This document shows, in pieces, positions 46,870 to 59,560 of a DNA stretch of 64,000 nt (within the stretch, counting starts at the first letter, position 1; each line of letters starts with the position of its first letter). The DNA is from Viscum album (lineage: Eukaryota; Streptophyta; Magnoliopsida; Santalales; Viscaceae). Below the pieces are notes generated by a model, which saw only the letters and a list, made by a program, of their open reading frames with translations, did no database searches and was not told where the DNA came from. A program made the translations under genes and the position numbers. The stretch spans positions 1,978,602,576 through 1,978,666,575 of the forward strand of contig OY728136.1 of NCBI GenBank assembly GCA_963277665.1. The letters are read 5' to 3'.

Positions 46870-49290
46870 TATTCTAGAAGGAATAACATTTTTTTCATAA
46901 AAATAACATATTGTATTTTATGTTTTCAAATTTAATGTGAGATTTATGAATGTATCTAGTTTTATAAGACTATAAAACTATTCCATCCCTTAGGATGTGA
47001 TTAATTTTATCTAGTGTCCATGTAATAATGTAACCATAGGATCTAGGATACTAGGGTCAGGGTTATTAAAGTTTCTATCATATAAATTTTAGTATAAATA
47101 TCAGGAACTAGATTTTGGATAACATAGATTAAAGAACATAATCCAAATGAATGGTATATAATGTGTGGTTTCCTAGAAAATAAATCTCTGTCTGGATACT
47201 GTTAAGTGGATGAGGCTATAGAAAAGATAAACATAGGGTTAACAACATTGAATAAGGTGTATTGGGTATTAACTCTATCATCACCGATGCGTGATGAGTG
47301 GTCCTAAGATCGTACAATGGGATAAAGACTCCTATGGGATATGATTGGGTTAATTATCATTTTCTTTAGAAACCATAATGATGGATTTGAATAGATGATG
47401 ACCATAGATGACCAACGTTTAAACTAATGGGTTATAAATTGAAAAGAATATATCATGATTTTGATAACCCATGAATTTATTTTCCAGATTATTAAATTAT
47501 TGTTCCCCACAATATTCTTTTAGTATAAGTTATTGGATAGAACTAAGAAGAATTTTGTTAATTCTGAGCATGATAGATAATGAAATAAATGTCCTCATGA
47601 GAAGATAAATGAATTAAGAGATGGAATTTTAATTATAGTGATAATTTCTAACCAACTATCTCAAAGTATGATTAACAACCTTAACAAATGTGAGGTTCCA
47701 AATGAACAAAAAAAACAAAAAAATGGAGTTTCATGAATACTATAAAGTAAATAAGATACATCTTCTTATATGTTAAGAATGTGGAAATAAGCCCTTCAGG
47801 TAAATGTCATGAAGGAATGATAATTTTTTTTGGTGTAGAAAAGAAGAAAGTAAAGAAAGAAATTTCCAGAGATAAATGAATAGTTCAATGGTGGGAAGTA
47901 AATTACATCCAAAGGTACCATTTACAGTTCAATGTATTATGTGCGGGGAACTTGGGAATTATCTGAGTCAATTCTCTAATACAAGGGCTAAATCTTATAC
48001 CAAGGAAGGGAATACATTTTTCCAATCATTGAAGTGGAATTATTTAAGTTTTTATGTATTGGGATTTGATAATTATGTTGTAGAATTGTTTTATCATTGA
48101 TATTTTGGTTATAAAAATCACGAAACATCTATGAATTTCTATTTAGTAATTTTGTATTAATTATATTAAATCACACGTTTAATGGTACTAATAACCTAGA
48201 AAAGTGATTTAGTATAAAGGTTGTATTATTTGGAAAATAAAAAATTAAGGGACAAGTAACCCATAACATGTGCCTGATGTTGAGAAAATAATATTTTGTT
48301 GGGATAAAGAGATTATTATTGTTGATAAATTAAATTATATAGTATTGGTTACCTTCAAATTGATTTGTGAATTGATAAATTAGTGATTTATTTCATCTCT
48401 TATGGCGTTCATTGCATTTTTAGATTTATAGAATATATTTGATAGTATATTAATTTCTTTAAGGAATAAAGATATAGGTAATTTTTAGAAGCATTACTAT
48501 TTTCATTTAGGTTTTATAGTGATTCATGTTTTTAAAATGTTTTAATCAAGGTATTTACATGTATGTTATGTGAAATTAGAAGCTAATTTATGTTGTTTGA
48601 GGATTGAAGTTAAGTCAATTTTAAATTTTTTTTACATTTTATCTAAATTCATAGGGTCTTCATATTGTTTAAGCATGCTTTGAGGAGTTTTGTAATTTTG
48701 ATATTTGTTGAAATAATTGATTATATCTTGGGGTATTATTATTTAAATCATTGAGAATGTTCTTTCAGATGATATTTTATTTATATTATTTATCATATAA
48801 TATACCGATAATTCCCTATTTAAGTCACTGAGAAGAAAAAGGTGGAATAACTTATTATCCTTTTATAAATCTTATGATCTATCAGAAGTTTACTTTTGTG
48901 TTTCAGGCATTAAAAATTTATATTTTTCATTCATCATTGTAATATAGGATTAAAAAAGGTGGAAACTAGTTGAAACACACAACAAAAGGATGAAATTATG
49001 GTCATGGATTTGATAAAATCAAGTATTTATATTTTATCACATTCCATGTTAAAATAATTACTCAACTCTAGGAATAGGATTTGGAAAATAAAAACGTGTT
49101 TCTTCTTACAATAATTTCAGATGAATTGATGAGATTTTCACGAGTTACATAATAATGGTTTTGTGGTTATTAACTTTCGCACGATCTGGTCCTCTATCAC
49201 TCGCTGTTATTAATACGAAACTCCTTTTCTCATTCATGCCTATATTTTCTCTACCTTATAATGTTATCCTTATATACAAACCCGATTGAA
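46870..49290 (+). pseudogene. gag remnant and interior of the third retrotransposon
   Basis: The supportable part is 47,755-48,060: KECGNKPFR..CHEG..NFFWCRK, then, in another frame, VQCIMCGELGNYLSQF (about 47,927-47,974). The second is a CCHC knuckle, C-x2-C-x4-H-x4-C, with His and the last Cys substituted. This arrangement of two Cys-rich blocks occurs at the end of Ty3/gypsy gag. Before and after it (46,870-47,750 and 48,060-49,290) the sequence is AT-rich, with frames too broken to assign; pol is missing or unrecognisable. Lineage and exact limits are uncertain. Confidence 0.4.
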
Positions 49291-51430
49291 GAGATGGCAT
49301 GTAGGGGGGTGTAGGAGATCTCCGGCGACGGCGTTTCGGTTTCCTAGGGTTTGTGATGTCGGTTCCCCATTTTATCGGCTCCGTGATTGTAGCTGGTGAA
49401 GTCAGATACGTCGGGAAGGAAGGTCTGTAGAGGCTCAGTGATTGCGCATCTACGTTGAATCTTCTGATGTCTTAGCATGATGTTGTTCAATATGTTGATG
49501 TCCGGTCTATTGATCAGAAGGACAGAGCGACGAATCCTGGTGACTGCACGCACTCAGCGGATTGTGTTGTACAAGAGCATGTTGTCCGTGGTCGGCTTGA
49601 AGGTGGATTTTGGGATCGCAATGCCGTTCTGGAGGTTGCCGGTGTTGACCTTAGATCCTAAACTTTGGTTTGTGGTTTTTTGGGTGATGGGGGTATGTGA
49701 GGTTGGGATGCCAAGTCTGATCCAAAGTTTATGCCAAAGAAACATTTGTCTTCTGATGTTTGTGATGGCTCCAATAATTTGGATGCTGTAATGTTGCCTT
49801 CTGATTCATTTTTTGCTACATTTTAGAGGATAAATCCAAAAGATGTGATGAAGTTTTTATCTGTGTCATTCCCTGACTCATGTTCTGAAGAATTATTCAA
49901 AAAGGGTAATCATCACTTGTTGAGGATAGTCCTGATGTCTTTGCTAAAAGTATTTCCATCTGGAAAACCTCTCGGATAACACGTATTGTTTTTCCCAAAG
50001 GTCATAAATCCTGGAGGTTTAAATAATTGGTCCGACGGATCTCATTTTTTGGGGTTTCTCTGATTGGAGGTGTGCATCTCTTGGATGTGGTTTCATTCAC
50101 TTCATTTTTTCCTTCAAATTCTTTTAAAATGCATGCCTGAAGCACATGATCTATTTCTTTAAAGCTTGGTTGGCTCCACCTTCATGAATGGTCCCTAGAC
50201 TTAAATGCTTTGCATGCAAGGAATGCTTTTTACCAGGTATGGCTCATCTTCATGGTCTTAATTGGGTCCTTTGGCTCACAAGTATTCCATGTGATATTGG
50301 CATGGCAATAGGGACTCTTATACGAATTGACTAGGAGACTGAGAATGTTTGATTTGGACACTTCACCAGGATGTTAATAGAGATTGATCTTAGCTCCACC
50401 CTGATTGACAAGGAAACTCTTTCCACTCCAATAGATGATATTTAAATTGATGTTGAGTATGAAATAAATCCACTTTTTTGTAATGAATGTAGGCGGTTGG
50501 TAATTCATTGGAAGTATGTCGGAGATGTATTTCCTGTGAGAACTGTGGGATGAAGGGTTATCCATCCTTCCTCTATAGATGGAAAGTAAAGAGAAATGAT
50601 GTGGATGTGTAAAAACCCCTTGATCATAACATCAATCCCTCTTCCAATAAGGATGATTTGTTGGCTTCTGCAGAAGAACATTAGTTTCCTTTGAATGGGA
50701 AGGGACTGATGGTGGACTTTTCACCATTGAGAGCCAACCGTAGTCCTTCTAATATTCGGCAAAACTCTACATCCCTGATGATTGGCCCTTCTATTTCACG
50801 GGTTGGTGTTTCCAATGGGATTACCCCCATGAATGGTTGTTTAGTTACACCCACTGGATTAGTTGGGACTAGAAAAAAACTATTCTATCTATTGTTGGTT
50901 CTCCTGCTTGTACTAAACCCTCAAATACAAGCACGAATGATAGACCTGGTGCAGGTTTTCTTCGTGATGAGACTATTGAGATGACTTTTAACATTGGTCA
51001 ACAGGTTGATTTTCATCAGGAGATTCAGAATATCTTGAATTCGTCTAGGATATATGAGAAGTGGGCTGACATCTCGGAGGTGGAAGGGGATGCAGCGAGT
51101 AGTGGTGGGCCTACTTCTTCCAAATATGCACTCATGTCTGGTAAAGGGGAGGTAGATTACACTCCTACTACCTCGAGGCGAAGGCCAAGGAATGACTATT
51201 ATAATACACCTCACACTATGTGTACTCGATCTTCTAAGCTATCAGGAAAGTTTAATTCTATTATTCTTAAGGTCCTTAATCAGGGTAAGTGAAAATCTGA
51301 ATGGGAAACTACCGATGACTCTGATTAATGGGAATGATATGTCTTATTATCTTTCATTTTGTGCTTTGACGGATGAGGGCAAGTCCCTTTGTTTGACCCC
51401 CTGTCTCCTCTGTACTCTTTTCCTTTATTA
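49290..51430 (+). pseudogene. L1 LINE ORF1 fragment
   Basis: GC-richer than its surroundings, starting with a CTCCGGCGACGGCGTTTCGGT leader typical of plant L1 5' ends. At about 50,305-50,350 and onward the frames read GTLIRID, then GHFTRMLIEIDLSSTLID (about 50,356-50,410) and VEYEINPLFCNECRRLVIHW (about 50,453-50,512). These match the DUF4283 region and the zinc knuckle of plant L1 ORF1, here with Cys-x2-Cys left and the rest degraded. ORF1 protein binds element RNA. The downstream part to about 51,430 holds Ser/Thr-rich frames (50,691-51,292) as in ORF1 tails. No endonuclease or RT follows, so ORF2 is absent. Many stops. Confidence 0.7.
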
Positions 51431-51640
51431 ATAAATAGCCAGAAGCATCACTTCTAGATGGGCTTACTGGTATTATATACGAACCCTATTATGTGTTATT
51501 TTAGGAAGCCTTTATGTTTCTTAGTGTCCCTTATCAAAGAATTATTTATTATCCCTTTATAAGATGTGGGTTTTAGACTATTTTTTTAAATATTGAACCC
51601 CTTATCATTGAGATAAAAATTATGAGGTTGAAATTTAATT

Positions 51641-51656
51641 ATGGGGTGGGGGAGAA
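51641..51656 (+). other. Polypurine tract of the third retrotransposon
   Basis: ATGGGGTGGGGGAGAA lies directly before TGTAACACACC, the start of the right LTR. It is a strong match to the GGGG-rich tracts of Ty3/gypsy elements. Confidence 0.85.
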
Positions 51657-54160
51657 TGTAACACACCAAAAAAGTATTTTAATATAATATTATTCTCTAT
51701 ATATTTCTTAACTTGCAACACTGATTTTTAAGCAAGCTATGTTATACTATAAAGATATTATTTAAATGTGATCATTACAACCTAGTCGTTAATTTTATGG
51801 AATGAATAGGAATATGATAATTATAAAAAATATTTATAAATGTTTTATATACCTATATTTTTTTTTATTAATTCATAATAAATATTTACTCATTTTTTTG
51901 GAAAGTCATTTTATGCTTCAAAATATGTTTTCTTCAAACATGGTTTATATTTCATTTTGTATATTGAAATTATAATTACTTCTCACCATTTTTAGAAATT
52001 TAATTTCAGGGAATAAATTTAATATTTTATATCATCACATCAATATTTTCTTAGGGAGAATTTTTTGAGATTTTTCCAAAAAGATTTATTTTTCATTGAA
52101 TAGTGAAAATACCATTTTTTATAAAATTGTTATTTTATCATTAAATAAATTAATTTAAAATTATAATTATGTTTTTAATTTTACAATAATGAAAAATAAG
52201 ACTAATTTAATTATTTATAATGTAATTAATTACATTGTAATAATTATTCTACTTGATTTTTATATAAGTTTATTATTAGGGTTAAAAACACATTTTTCTG
52301 AAAACTGTTTTATATCACATTTTGTGGATTTATTTTTAAATTTAAATACTATACCTAGATAAATTTAATTTTATAAAATGTAGTCCATAATTGAAATCAT
52401 CATGTAAAAATTTGATAATGAGTCTTCTTTTATTTTTTTCCCTTATAAATAGTAACCAAGGTAAAAATTCAATACTATGGTAAAGTTGAATATGTATTAA
52501 TGGGGGGGATTAAACTCAAAAGGTAAGGGTTAAAATTACTTATAAAATTTTCTAAATAATATTTTATTGATTTATTTAGAAACTCTTTCTTAATTCCTTT
52601 TGAAATAACCTAGTTTGGAGCAACATACCTTAATAAAGACATGAATAAGTTTTAATCTTTTTAGAAATTCCAAGTGTGTCCTCTCCCTCCCTAATAAAAA
52701 GACACCACCTATCCTCTATTAATCACACATTATGATCCACAAATATTTGAAACTATATAACTAAATCACTTACTAGAATACCTCACAATGTTCTAGAGGT
52801 CCGGTTTTGATCAGAATACATACCTTAGAAGGATTAAGGTGTAAGCCAAAGAAGGTTGTCCAAAGAACAGGTATAACTACTAACTGGGTGTTTTAATTTT
52901 ATTTTGTCTTATAAATTATTAAATAATATAATAAACTTGATTATATAATAAAAAGTATATATAATAAATTTATTTGTTATTATTTCAATGTATCAACCTT
53001 TATTTATCTCTTTCACTAAATGGGATACAAAAGCATCATCAATGCGTATGTGCAGACTACTGCCTCACAAAGTGATGTATTTAATTTTTCATCACCACTA
53101 TTCATGGATGGTTATTATGATAGATATAATTTTTATATAGTATATTTAAGTCATAATTATGATTCTGTAACTATAATATATCATTTACCATATTACATTT
53201 CCACTTATTAAAAAATGACAACATCCCTCTTGAGTATGTGAAGACTACCACATCCAGGAAGCAATGTGAATCATTTATCATGTCGTATTATAATGTATAA
53301 TTATAAATATTTATATAATAAATAATTATGATTTTTATATCAGTATTAAAATTTTGTATATAATGATACCATGAGAAACACACAAAGACCAAAACTACCA
53401 AACCAAAATTAAATTTAAAATGAAATAGTTAACACCCGAAAAGATGATTTAGTAAGGAATTATAATTAAATAGGTGTTGAAATGTTATTAGTGGATCATA
53501 TATGATATTATAAGTTTTTATATAGTTATGTAATATAGTTATAAAAATTTAAATTTATTATACAAGATTTTAAAATAACTTATGATGAAATTCATACTTG
53601 AGGAAAGAGTGTATTTCATCGTCTCATCCTTATTTGGGATGGTTAATGTTTATGTTTTTATTTGGTAATTATATGATATTTTTTGAAACCCTATATTTTT
53701 TATTATCTTCTATTTATTTCAAGAAATTAAAAGTTTTCATTTAATTTTACTCTTAAAGTTATCAAAATTATGAAATAATTCTTTTAAGGAAAAACGAATT
53801 TATTTTTCTATTCAGTTGCGAATATTATCTTCCATGTAAATAATTTATTTAAAATGTTTTCAAGAATGTTTTTACTATTAAATCATTATTTATTAAATTC
53901 ATTTTTACATATATTTTACTTTCTAAAATAATTTTTAAAAGGGTGATTCTTTTCATTTTCTGAATGAGGCATTTTTTTCGATGCCGTGAATGAGATCTTT
54001 GTTTTAACACTTACCACACAAAAATTTCTTACCACCATTAAAAATATTTTTTCCTTGAATCTTTATTTTCATGTTTGCATGGTTATTTTAAAAGTATTTT
54101 CCCTAATATTATTGTAATATTTATATTTTAAATAATTGATATCAAAATAAAAAGGGTGTT
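51657..54160 (+). repeat. 3' LTR of the third retrotransposon, probably truncated
   Basis: It starts TGTAACACACC right after the polypurine tract. It aligns with 42,913-45,475 and loses similarity after about 54,150 (AAAAGGGTGTTGTCCC), whereas the left copy seems to run on for some 600 bp. No TG..CA end is apparent. Confidence 0.7.
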
Positions 54161-55290
54161 GTCCCAAATGGTCTATGAAAGACTCAAGTGATAGAGAATT
54201 GATTTATTAAAATTTTATTCTCTTATAAAACAATTATCTTTTAGATATGAATTATTTATAATATTTTATTTAACCCAAGATAAATCCAAAATAAAATAGT
54301 AAAAAAGAAAAGAATATAACATAGTTATTTATAGTGGTTGTGGGAATTTAAGTCACATAATCCACTCCACTAACCCTCTCCTCTAGAAGTTTAATGATTT
54401 TAACTAAACCAGTCCTTTTGATGTGAATTAAAAATACTTTTTATAGGGACTGCATCACTGAGTGAAAGTATTTGAAACTTGATATAATAGAATAAGATCT
54501 TTTATCTGGGCTCTAGTAAGGATTTATAAATAGCATCCTTCAGTTTATTTTATTGTGGACCATTACAATGAAAGATGAGAAAACAAAGAGTTTACATGTT
54601 CAACACATGGTTATAAAATAAAACTGACATAAGGAAGAAATATCTATGGTTGATGGTAATAAAATAATGAAAAAATGAAATTATTATAAAATATCATAAA
54701 AATGATTTATATCGTAGAGATACAAATCATTATGCTTCTTCCTCTTTTTTCACAAAAATAAGAGAAGTGTATTGGAGTATTAATAAATAAAAAATTATCA
54801 CATTGATAATTCTCTTCTTATCTATATATCTGATAACTTCACTTGATTGTATGTACTAAAACTTTTAAAATTCATGAAAAAAATCTTTTCTTAAATTCAA
54901 AAAACATGATCCATAAAATCTATAATCAGAGACAAAACTTTTCTTCAGAAATTAATTGAAAATCCTAAAGGTAAATAAATTATCCTTGTACCTATTTACT
55001 TTCTTGGTACTTTGCTCTTATGATAATAATTTTTACTATTAAATGGTAATACAATATTTAAATACCATACAACTATATTAAAAAATCACTCAAGTGCTTC
55101 AATGGTAATAATTAAAGGTTACATCACAAATAAGATGATAGCATATCATCATATAGCTAAATTTCAAATTTGAAATCTTGTAGATGAACTCATCAGTGTT
55201 GCTGAATTTTTGTTTCTCATCTTCATGTAGAATATTTAATGATATATCCAATTTGATTCACATAGTGGTTTTTCTGACATAGTCAAATAT
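54160..55290. other. AT-rich DNA without a recognisable gene
   Basis: No reading frame of note on either strand and no recognisable repeat or element boundary. Confidence 0.5.
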
Positions 55291-55294
55291 GACG

Positions 55295-55510
55295 TAGCTG
55301 ATTGGAACCATATAGCCGATTTCACACTATATCTGATTTATATAGATGATTACTCTACATAACTGATTTATCTACATAGTTGATTCTCATGTATCTGATT
55401 AAATGAAGTAGAAAAATTTAACATTGTTTATTCTATGGTGTAGCTAATTAAATTCTGAATATCCTCCACATAGGTGATTTATATAGCCGAATACTCATGT
55501 AGTTGATTTT
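55295..55510. repeat. Field of short TA(G/T)NTGATT repeats
   Basis: TAGCTGATT (55,295), TAGCCGATT (55,313), TATCTGATT (55,330), TAGATGATT (55,343), TAACTGATT (55,360), TAGTTGATT (55,377) and TATCTGATT (55,392) recur every 13-18 bp. Related words (TAGCTAATT, TAGGTGATT, TAGCCGAAT, TAGTTGATT) continue to about 55,508. It is a degenerate tandem repeat of unknown origin, with no known family recognised. Confidence 0.65.
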
Positions 55511-56329
55511 TCTAGACATAGGTAAATTTTATCCAAATTAACCATAATTATTGATTTAATAAATTTAATAGCTGAAATTATTAAAATATAAATAAAACCC
55601 AATGAACGTACCTTAGAAAAATATCATCAGAAAAGTATGAATGTTATTTGAGATAACCAAAACATAATGTGCATGGGATATGTTATAAAAACATTTGTAT
55701 TATAACAATATCCATATTTTTATGATTTAAACCCCATAAGTTATAAAACATGAAATTTAAAAAAAATTAAAATAATTGTGAACAAAAATATATAATGCAT
55801 ATATTTATTTTTAAAATTTAATATTTCTACCCCTTAGTTAGAAACATATTTCATCTATATTAATTGAGGAATTTTCTCCCATTGTTTAACCATAGAAAAA
55901 TGTTGTTAGCATATCCCCATGTAGATAAAACTTCTCCCCTTTTTTGTGAATGTATAAAACTTATCCCCCTTTTATGTCATAAAAAAGGAAGTGAAAGGAG
56001 AGGAAAAAACATTTAATGTAGCAATTTTTAGAGTAATGAACAATTTAGCTATAGTTATAACATAAATTTTTTATTATGGAAATAATTTAATTTAGTTAAA
56101 AAAATAAAGGGATTAAAAATATTAAATGAAAAAAAATTATAAGAAAAACATAATAAATTAATAACATCAAATGAAGACAATCATTAAGAGAAATATTAGA
56201 AAAGAATAAAAATTTCATTTGTTGATAGTCAAAAGCAAAAAATATTATATTCACTCAACACCCATAAAAACAAAAATAAAATAGATTAGTCAAAACAACC
56301 AAGCTTATAGATGGGTTAGAACTTATAAG

Positions 56330-59300
56330 GTGGTTTTGATTGAGGTATTTTAAAGGTAGGTTTGGTTTGGGAGGTAGTTAGAGACTCCATTGCTGTTGGA
56401 AAAACTCCCTTTCCCAGTATTGAAATATATCCACTTTCTAACCCAACAAGATGATTGACTTGTATACTCTGAGTAGAAAAACTAAGAATATTTTGAAGAT
56501 GTGTTTGAACTATACTAAAATCAAAGGTTCCAAAAACCCAAAAGGTACTTTATTCAAATTTTTTAAAGACAAGGGGCCTTTATTAAAATTCTTAGCAGTT
56601 AAGGCTGGATCTACCTGGTCTTGATCTTTCTGATAGAAGAGATATGAATCAAAAATGGCTTAAATTACTTATCTAGATCCACTATAATTACCAGGAGGAT
56701 CACAACCAAGTGGATTTATACTTATAATATTAAAAAAATATTCAACACACATGTTAATCCTGATAATAATATCTGACCTAAAGAAATAAATAAGGATGAT
56801 AGAGTCCTATTTGTGGATTTGATAAAATGACGTTAAACCACATAAAATAATTAATTTAAAGGATTCACGTTGTCCTGAGGAAACACTTGAAGGAGTACTG
56901 ATAGTAGGAGGACTAAGAAAGGGAGAAATGTTATAAAAACTTAGAGTTGATGAAATTTCCACTAAGTTCTTCTTCAGAATCAGACACACTAAACTCTGTA
57001 CACCAACCCTTATACCATTCGCAGACTCCAAATTCCTATCTATACTTTCCACTTGTTCTATCATAATTTTAACAAATTCATCTATTGAACTGATTGAAGA
57101 TTTTATAATTATATAACTAACAATAATAGATATAAATATAGGTATAGGTTCCACTAACAGAACTCGATAAACTAGAATATGGGCTTGCTAAACTAAAGGT
57201 ATAGGCTTTGGAGGCCTGTAGACCACTAACTCTTTACCTTTAATAGATAATGGAACTTTTACAGATCCAAAAACTAGAATCATATTCTATTGAACTTGTT
57301 TCCATTCCTTCAACACTCCTATATAATTTTTACATTAAAGAAAACAAATTCCGATTGTTCTTAGTCACTGGATTGAGTGATGTAAAAACAATTCCTCGAG
57401 TATCATTAGATATATCCAGAATCTATTCTAACTTTCTACCAAATTAATCAAATGAACTAAATAATTCATGTATAGATCTATATGTTCTCACACCAAGATT
57501 ACCAATAGCTTATATGGTATCATGAAATTTACCCATAAGATTATTATTTGACACCCAAAACATAGCTAGAGAATTCAATTCACACAAATGATACTTTATC
57601 TAAAAATAAATAGAATTTAAATCTGACAACAATTGATCAATTTCATTATGAAAATCTTGAAAAAATAATGGATATACGGGATAAGAGGCAAATGGTTAAA
57701 ACTTATTGGTTAATTCAAATTATATTATCAGAAAAATTATTAATGTGTGCAATGTTTACTTCATATATATCCTAAAAGATTAAATCATATCAAGGAATTC
57801 TTGAGACATGCTTGATTTCTACATTGGAAGGTTCTCAAAGAAATATCCTTAAGATACAACCATAACACTAAGTTCATTAAACTCGTACATGTTAGGATAG
57901 AAATATTTCAATCCTATTACCAAATATTTCATTTCGTCATGTTCTTTATAACTTACCTCCGAAGCAGCTTGATGAACATGAAAAACTGATTGAATACTTC
58001 CTATCAGCTCTGTTTGGGTATCAAAAAACCCAAACAATTTATAAAAAATAAGTCTTGGAGACATATAAATCCTTGATGTCTCTGATATCATATTTATAAG
58101 AGACCATATTCACCTTGAAATCATAAAAATATACTCTGATATTATCAAATTGCATCATTATATTAGAAGAAAGATATTCATTTTATGAGCTATCTGGGCT
58201 CTTACTAATTGAGGGTTATTCTTCATAAACAACCTGTGGTGGTGATGGGGCATATAGAGTGTGAGAGTTTAAAATAGTCTCCATATAAATATCACTAAAT
58301 CTATCTCCATAAACAGGTCATACATGAATAATTTTATTAGCTGTTTGATTTTCTAATTCAAATTCAACTAGAGATTCAACACTAGACACGCTAGGCATAA
58401 CATCAATAGAACTATCCATAGTAAAATAAAAAGTTATATCAAAAAATGGTTCCACATGAAAAACTTATTCAAAAACATCATATAATTGGATCTGAACAAC
58501 CTCTTCTACTCAAGTTCATTCGTATATAAAGTCATTTTTATATCTATTAGCCACTGTCATCCCCACATTCTAAACAGAAACCATATTATCTAGTGTTGTA
58601 TCCCATAGTAGTGAAGTTTTTGATGGATTACCCTAACCCACACCTTCTTATCCAATGATATTTGAGGAATTTAAATTAGAGTCCAAGAAATACATGACTT
58701 TTTTTTAGAAAAATAGAAGAAAGAGTATTACTTTTGTGACACTTCACTAAACCCCATTCATTAGGATATGCTTATTTTATCTTTTGGATAAAGGATATCA
58801 CTCTACAGTAAGGATAATAGTCAAGATTTAAATTTCATTGAATAAATGATGTATAAAATGTGTCATATACATATGAATATTGACCTTTAGATTATTTATC
58901 AGAACATACAATAAGTTTATATCCTGAAATAAAACCTTCTTCATCTCACTAGCTCTCTAATATATCCATGTTTTCAAAAACATACACGAATATTTCCACT
59001 CTTCTAGTAAATTCTTAATGGTTTCTTATTAAAGGGATGGGTACCTAACAAGAACTTGAATACCTTTTTTGATCTAACTGATCTTTTTCCAATAAGAGTT
59101 TGAGTGAAATTAAACTCCTCATCATGGGGGAAATGAAGACAACTATCCAATTTAGCAGATGAAAACAATACTGCTTTACCTTTTATGTTCTAAGAGATAC
59201 TATCCTCTATTTGATTAAATAATAACTTATCATTCCTCATAAATTGATTTACCTCTTCCTTGTATAAGAAACTAGACTTATTTGTATCAAAAACCAAGTC

Positions 59301-59560
59301 CCAACCTTGAATCTGAATCACTTTATTCAGTAACATCTCGATACTCTTTATCCATTATATATCTGTGACCTTTCTAGTGATTACTCCACACATCACATTA
59401 CCTTTGTATTTCATAGAAGTAATAGAACTTCCCTTATAACATTGATTATACTTTCCTATGTAAGACATTATTAATTGGAGGTCAAGAAAGGATCCAAAGG
59501 TTACAAGAGATGGTTCATATTTAGAAAAAGGATACATACATGAATGGAAAAAGGGCCAAG
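56330..59560 (-). pseudogene. Unassigned - strand coding relic, about 3 kb
   Basis: Several protein-like stretches follow one another on the - strand with few stops. 59,537-59,355 (MYPFSKYEPSLVTFGSFLDL) continues at 59,345-59,060 with IQGWDLVFDTNKSSFLYKEE and KGKAVLFSSAKLDSCLHFP. 58,091-57,849 has LIFYKLFGFFDTQTELIGSI. 57,154-56,807 has SSISSIDEFVKIMIEQVESI (coiled-coil-like) and a Ser/Pro-rich tail. About 56,700-56,560 has PLSLKNLNKVPFGFLEPLIL. The first block resembles the layout of the 'putative plant transposon protein' (PF20167-like) domain in retrotransposon ORFs: GW, then EV-FY/M, then KGK-V-FS. This is a weak match. No RT or transposase was found nearby. Probably element-derived; function unknown. 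Confidence 0.4.

Larger units (their letters stand above)
42913..54160 (+). mobile_element. Third LTR retrotransposon, degenerate, with nested insertions
   Basis: Two direct repeats (from 42,913 and from 51,657) align over about 2.5 kb, for example GAATAGTAACCAAGGTAAAAATTCAA (43,762) against AAATAGTAACCAAGGTAAAAATTCAA (52,447), and the shared AAGGTGTAAGxCAAAG block (44,143; 52,839). A textbook polypurine tract precedes the right copy. The interior holds a gag zinc-knuckle remnant on the + strand, an inserted CACTA-like element and an L1 fragment. No pol was recognised, so the lineage is uncertain; the zinc knuckle and LTR length would suit a Ty3/gypsy element. The right copy stops matching near 54,160. 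Confidence 0.75.
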
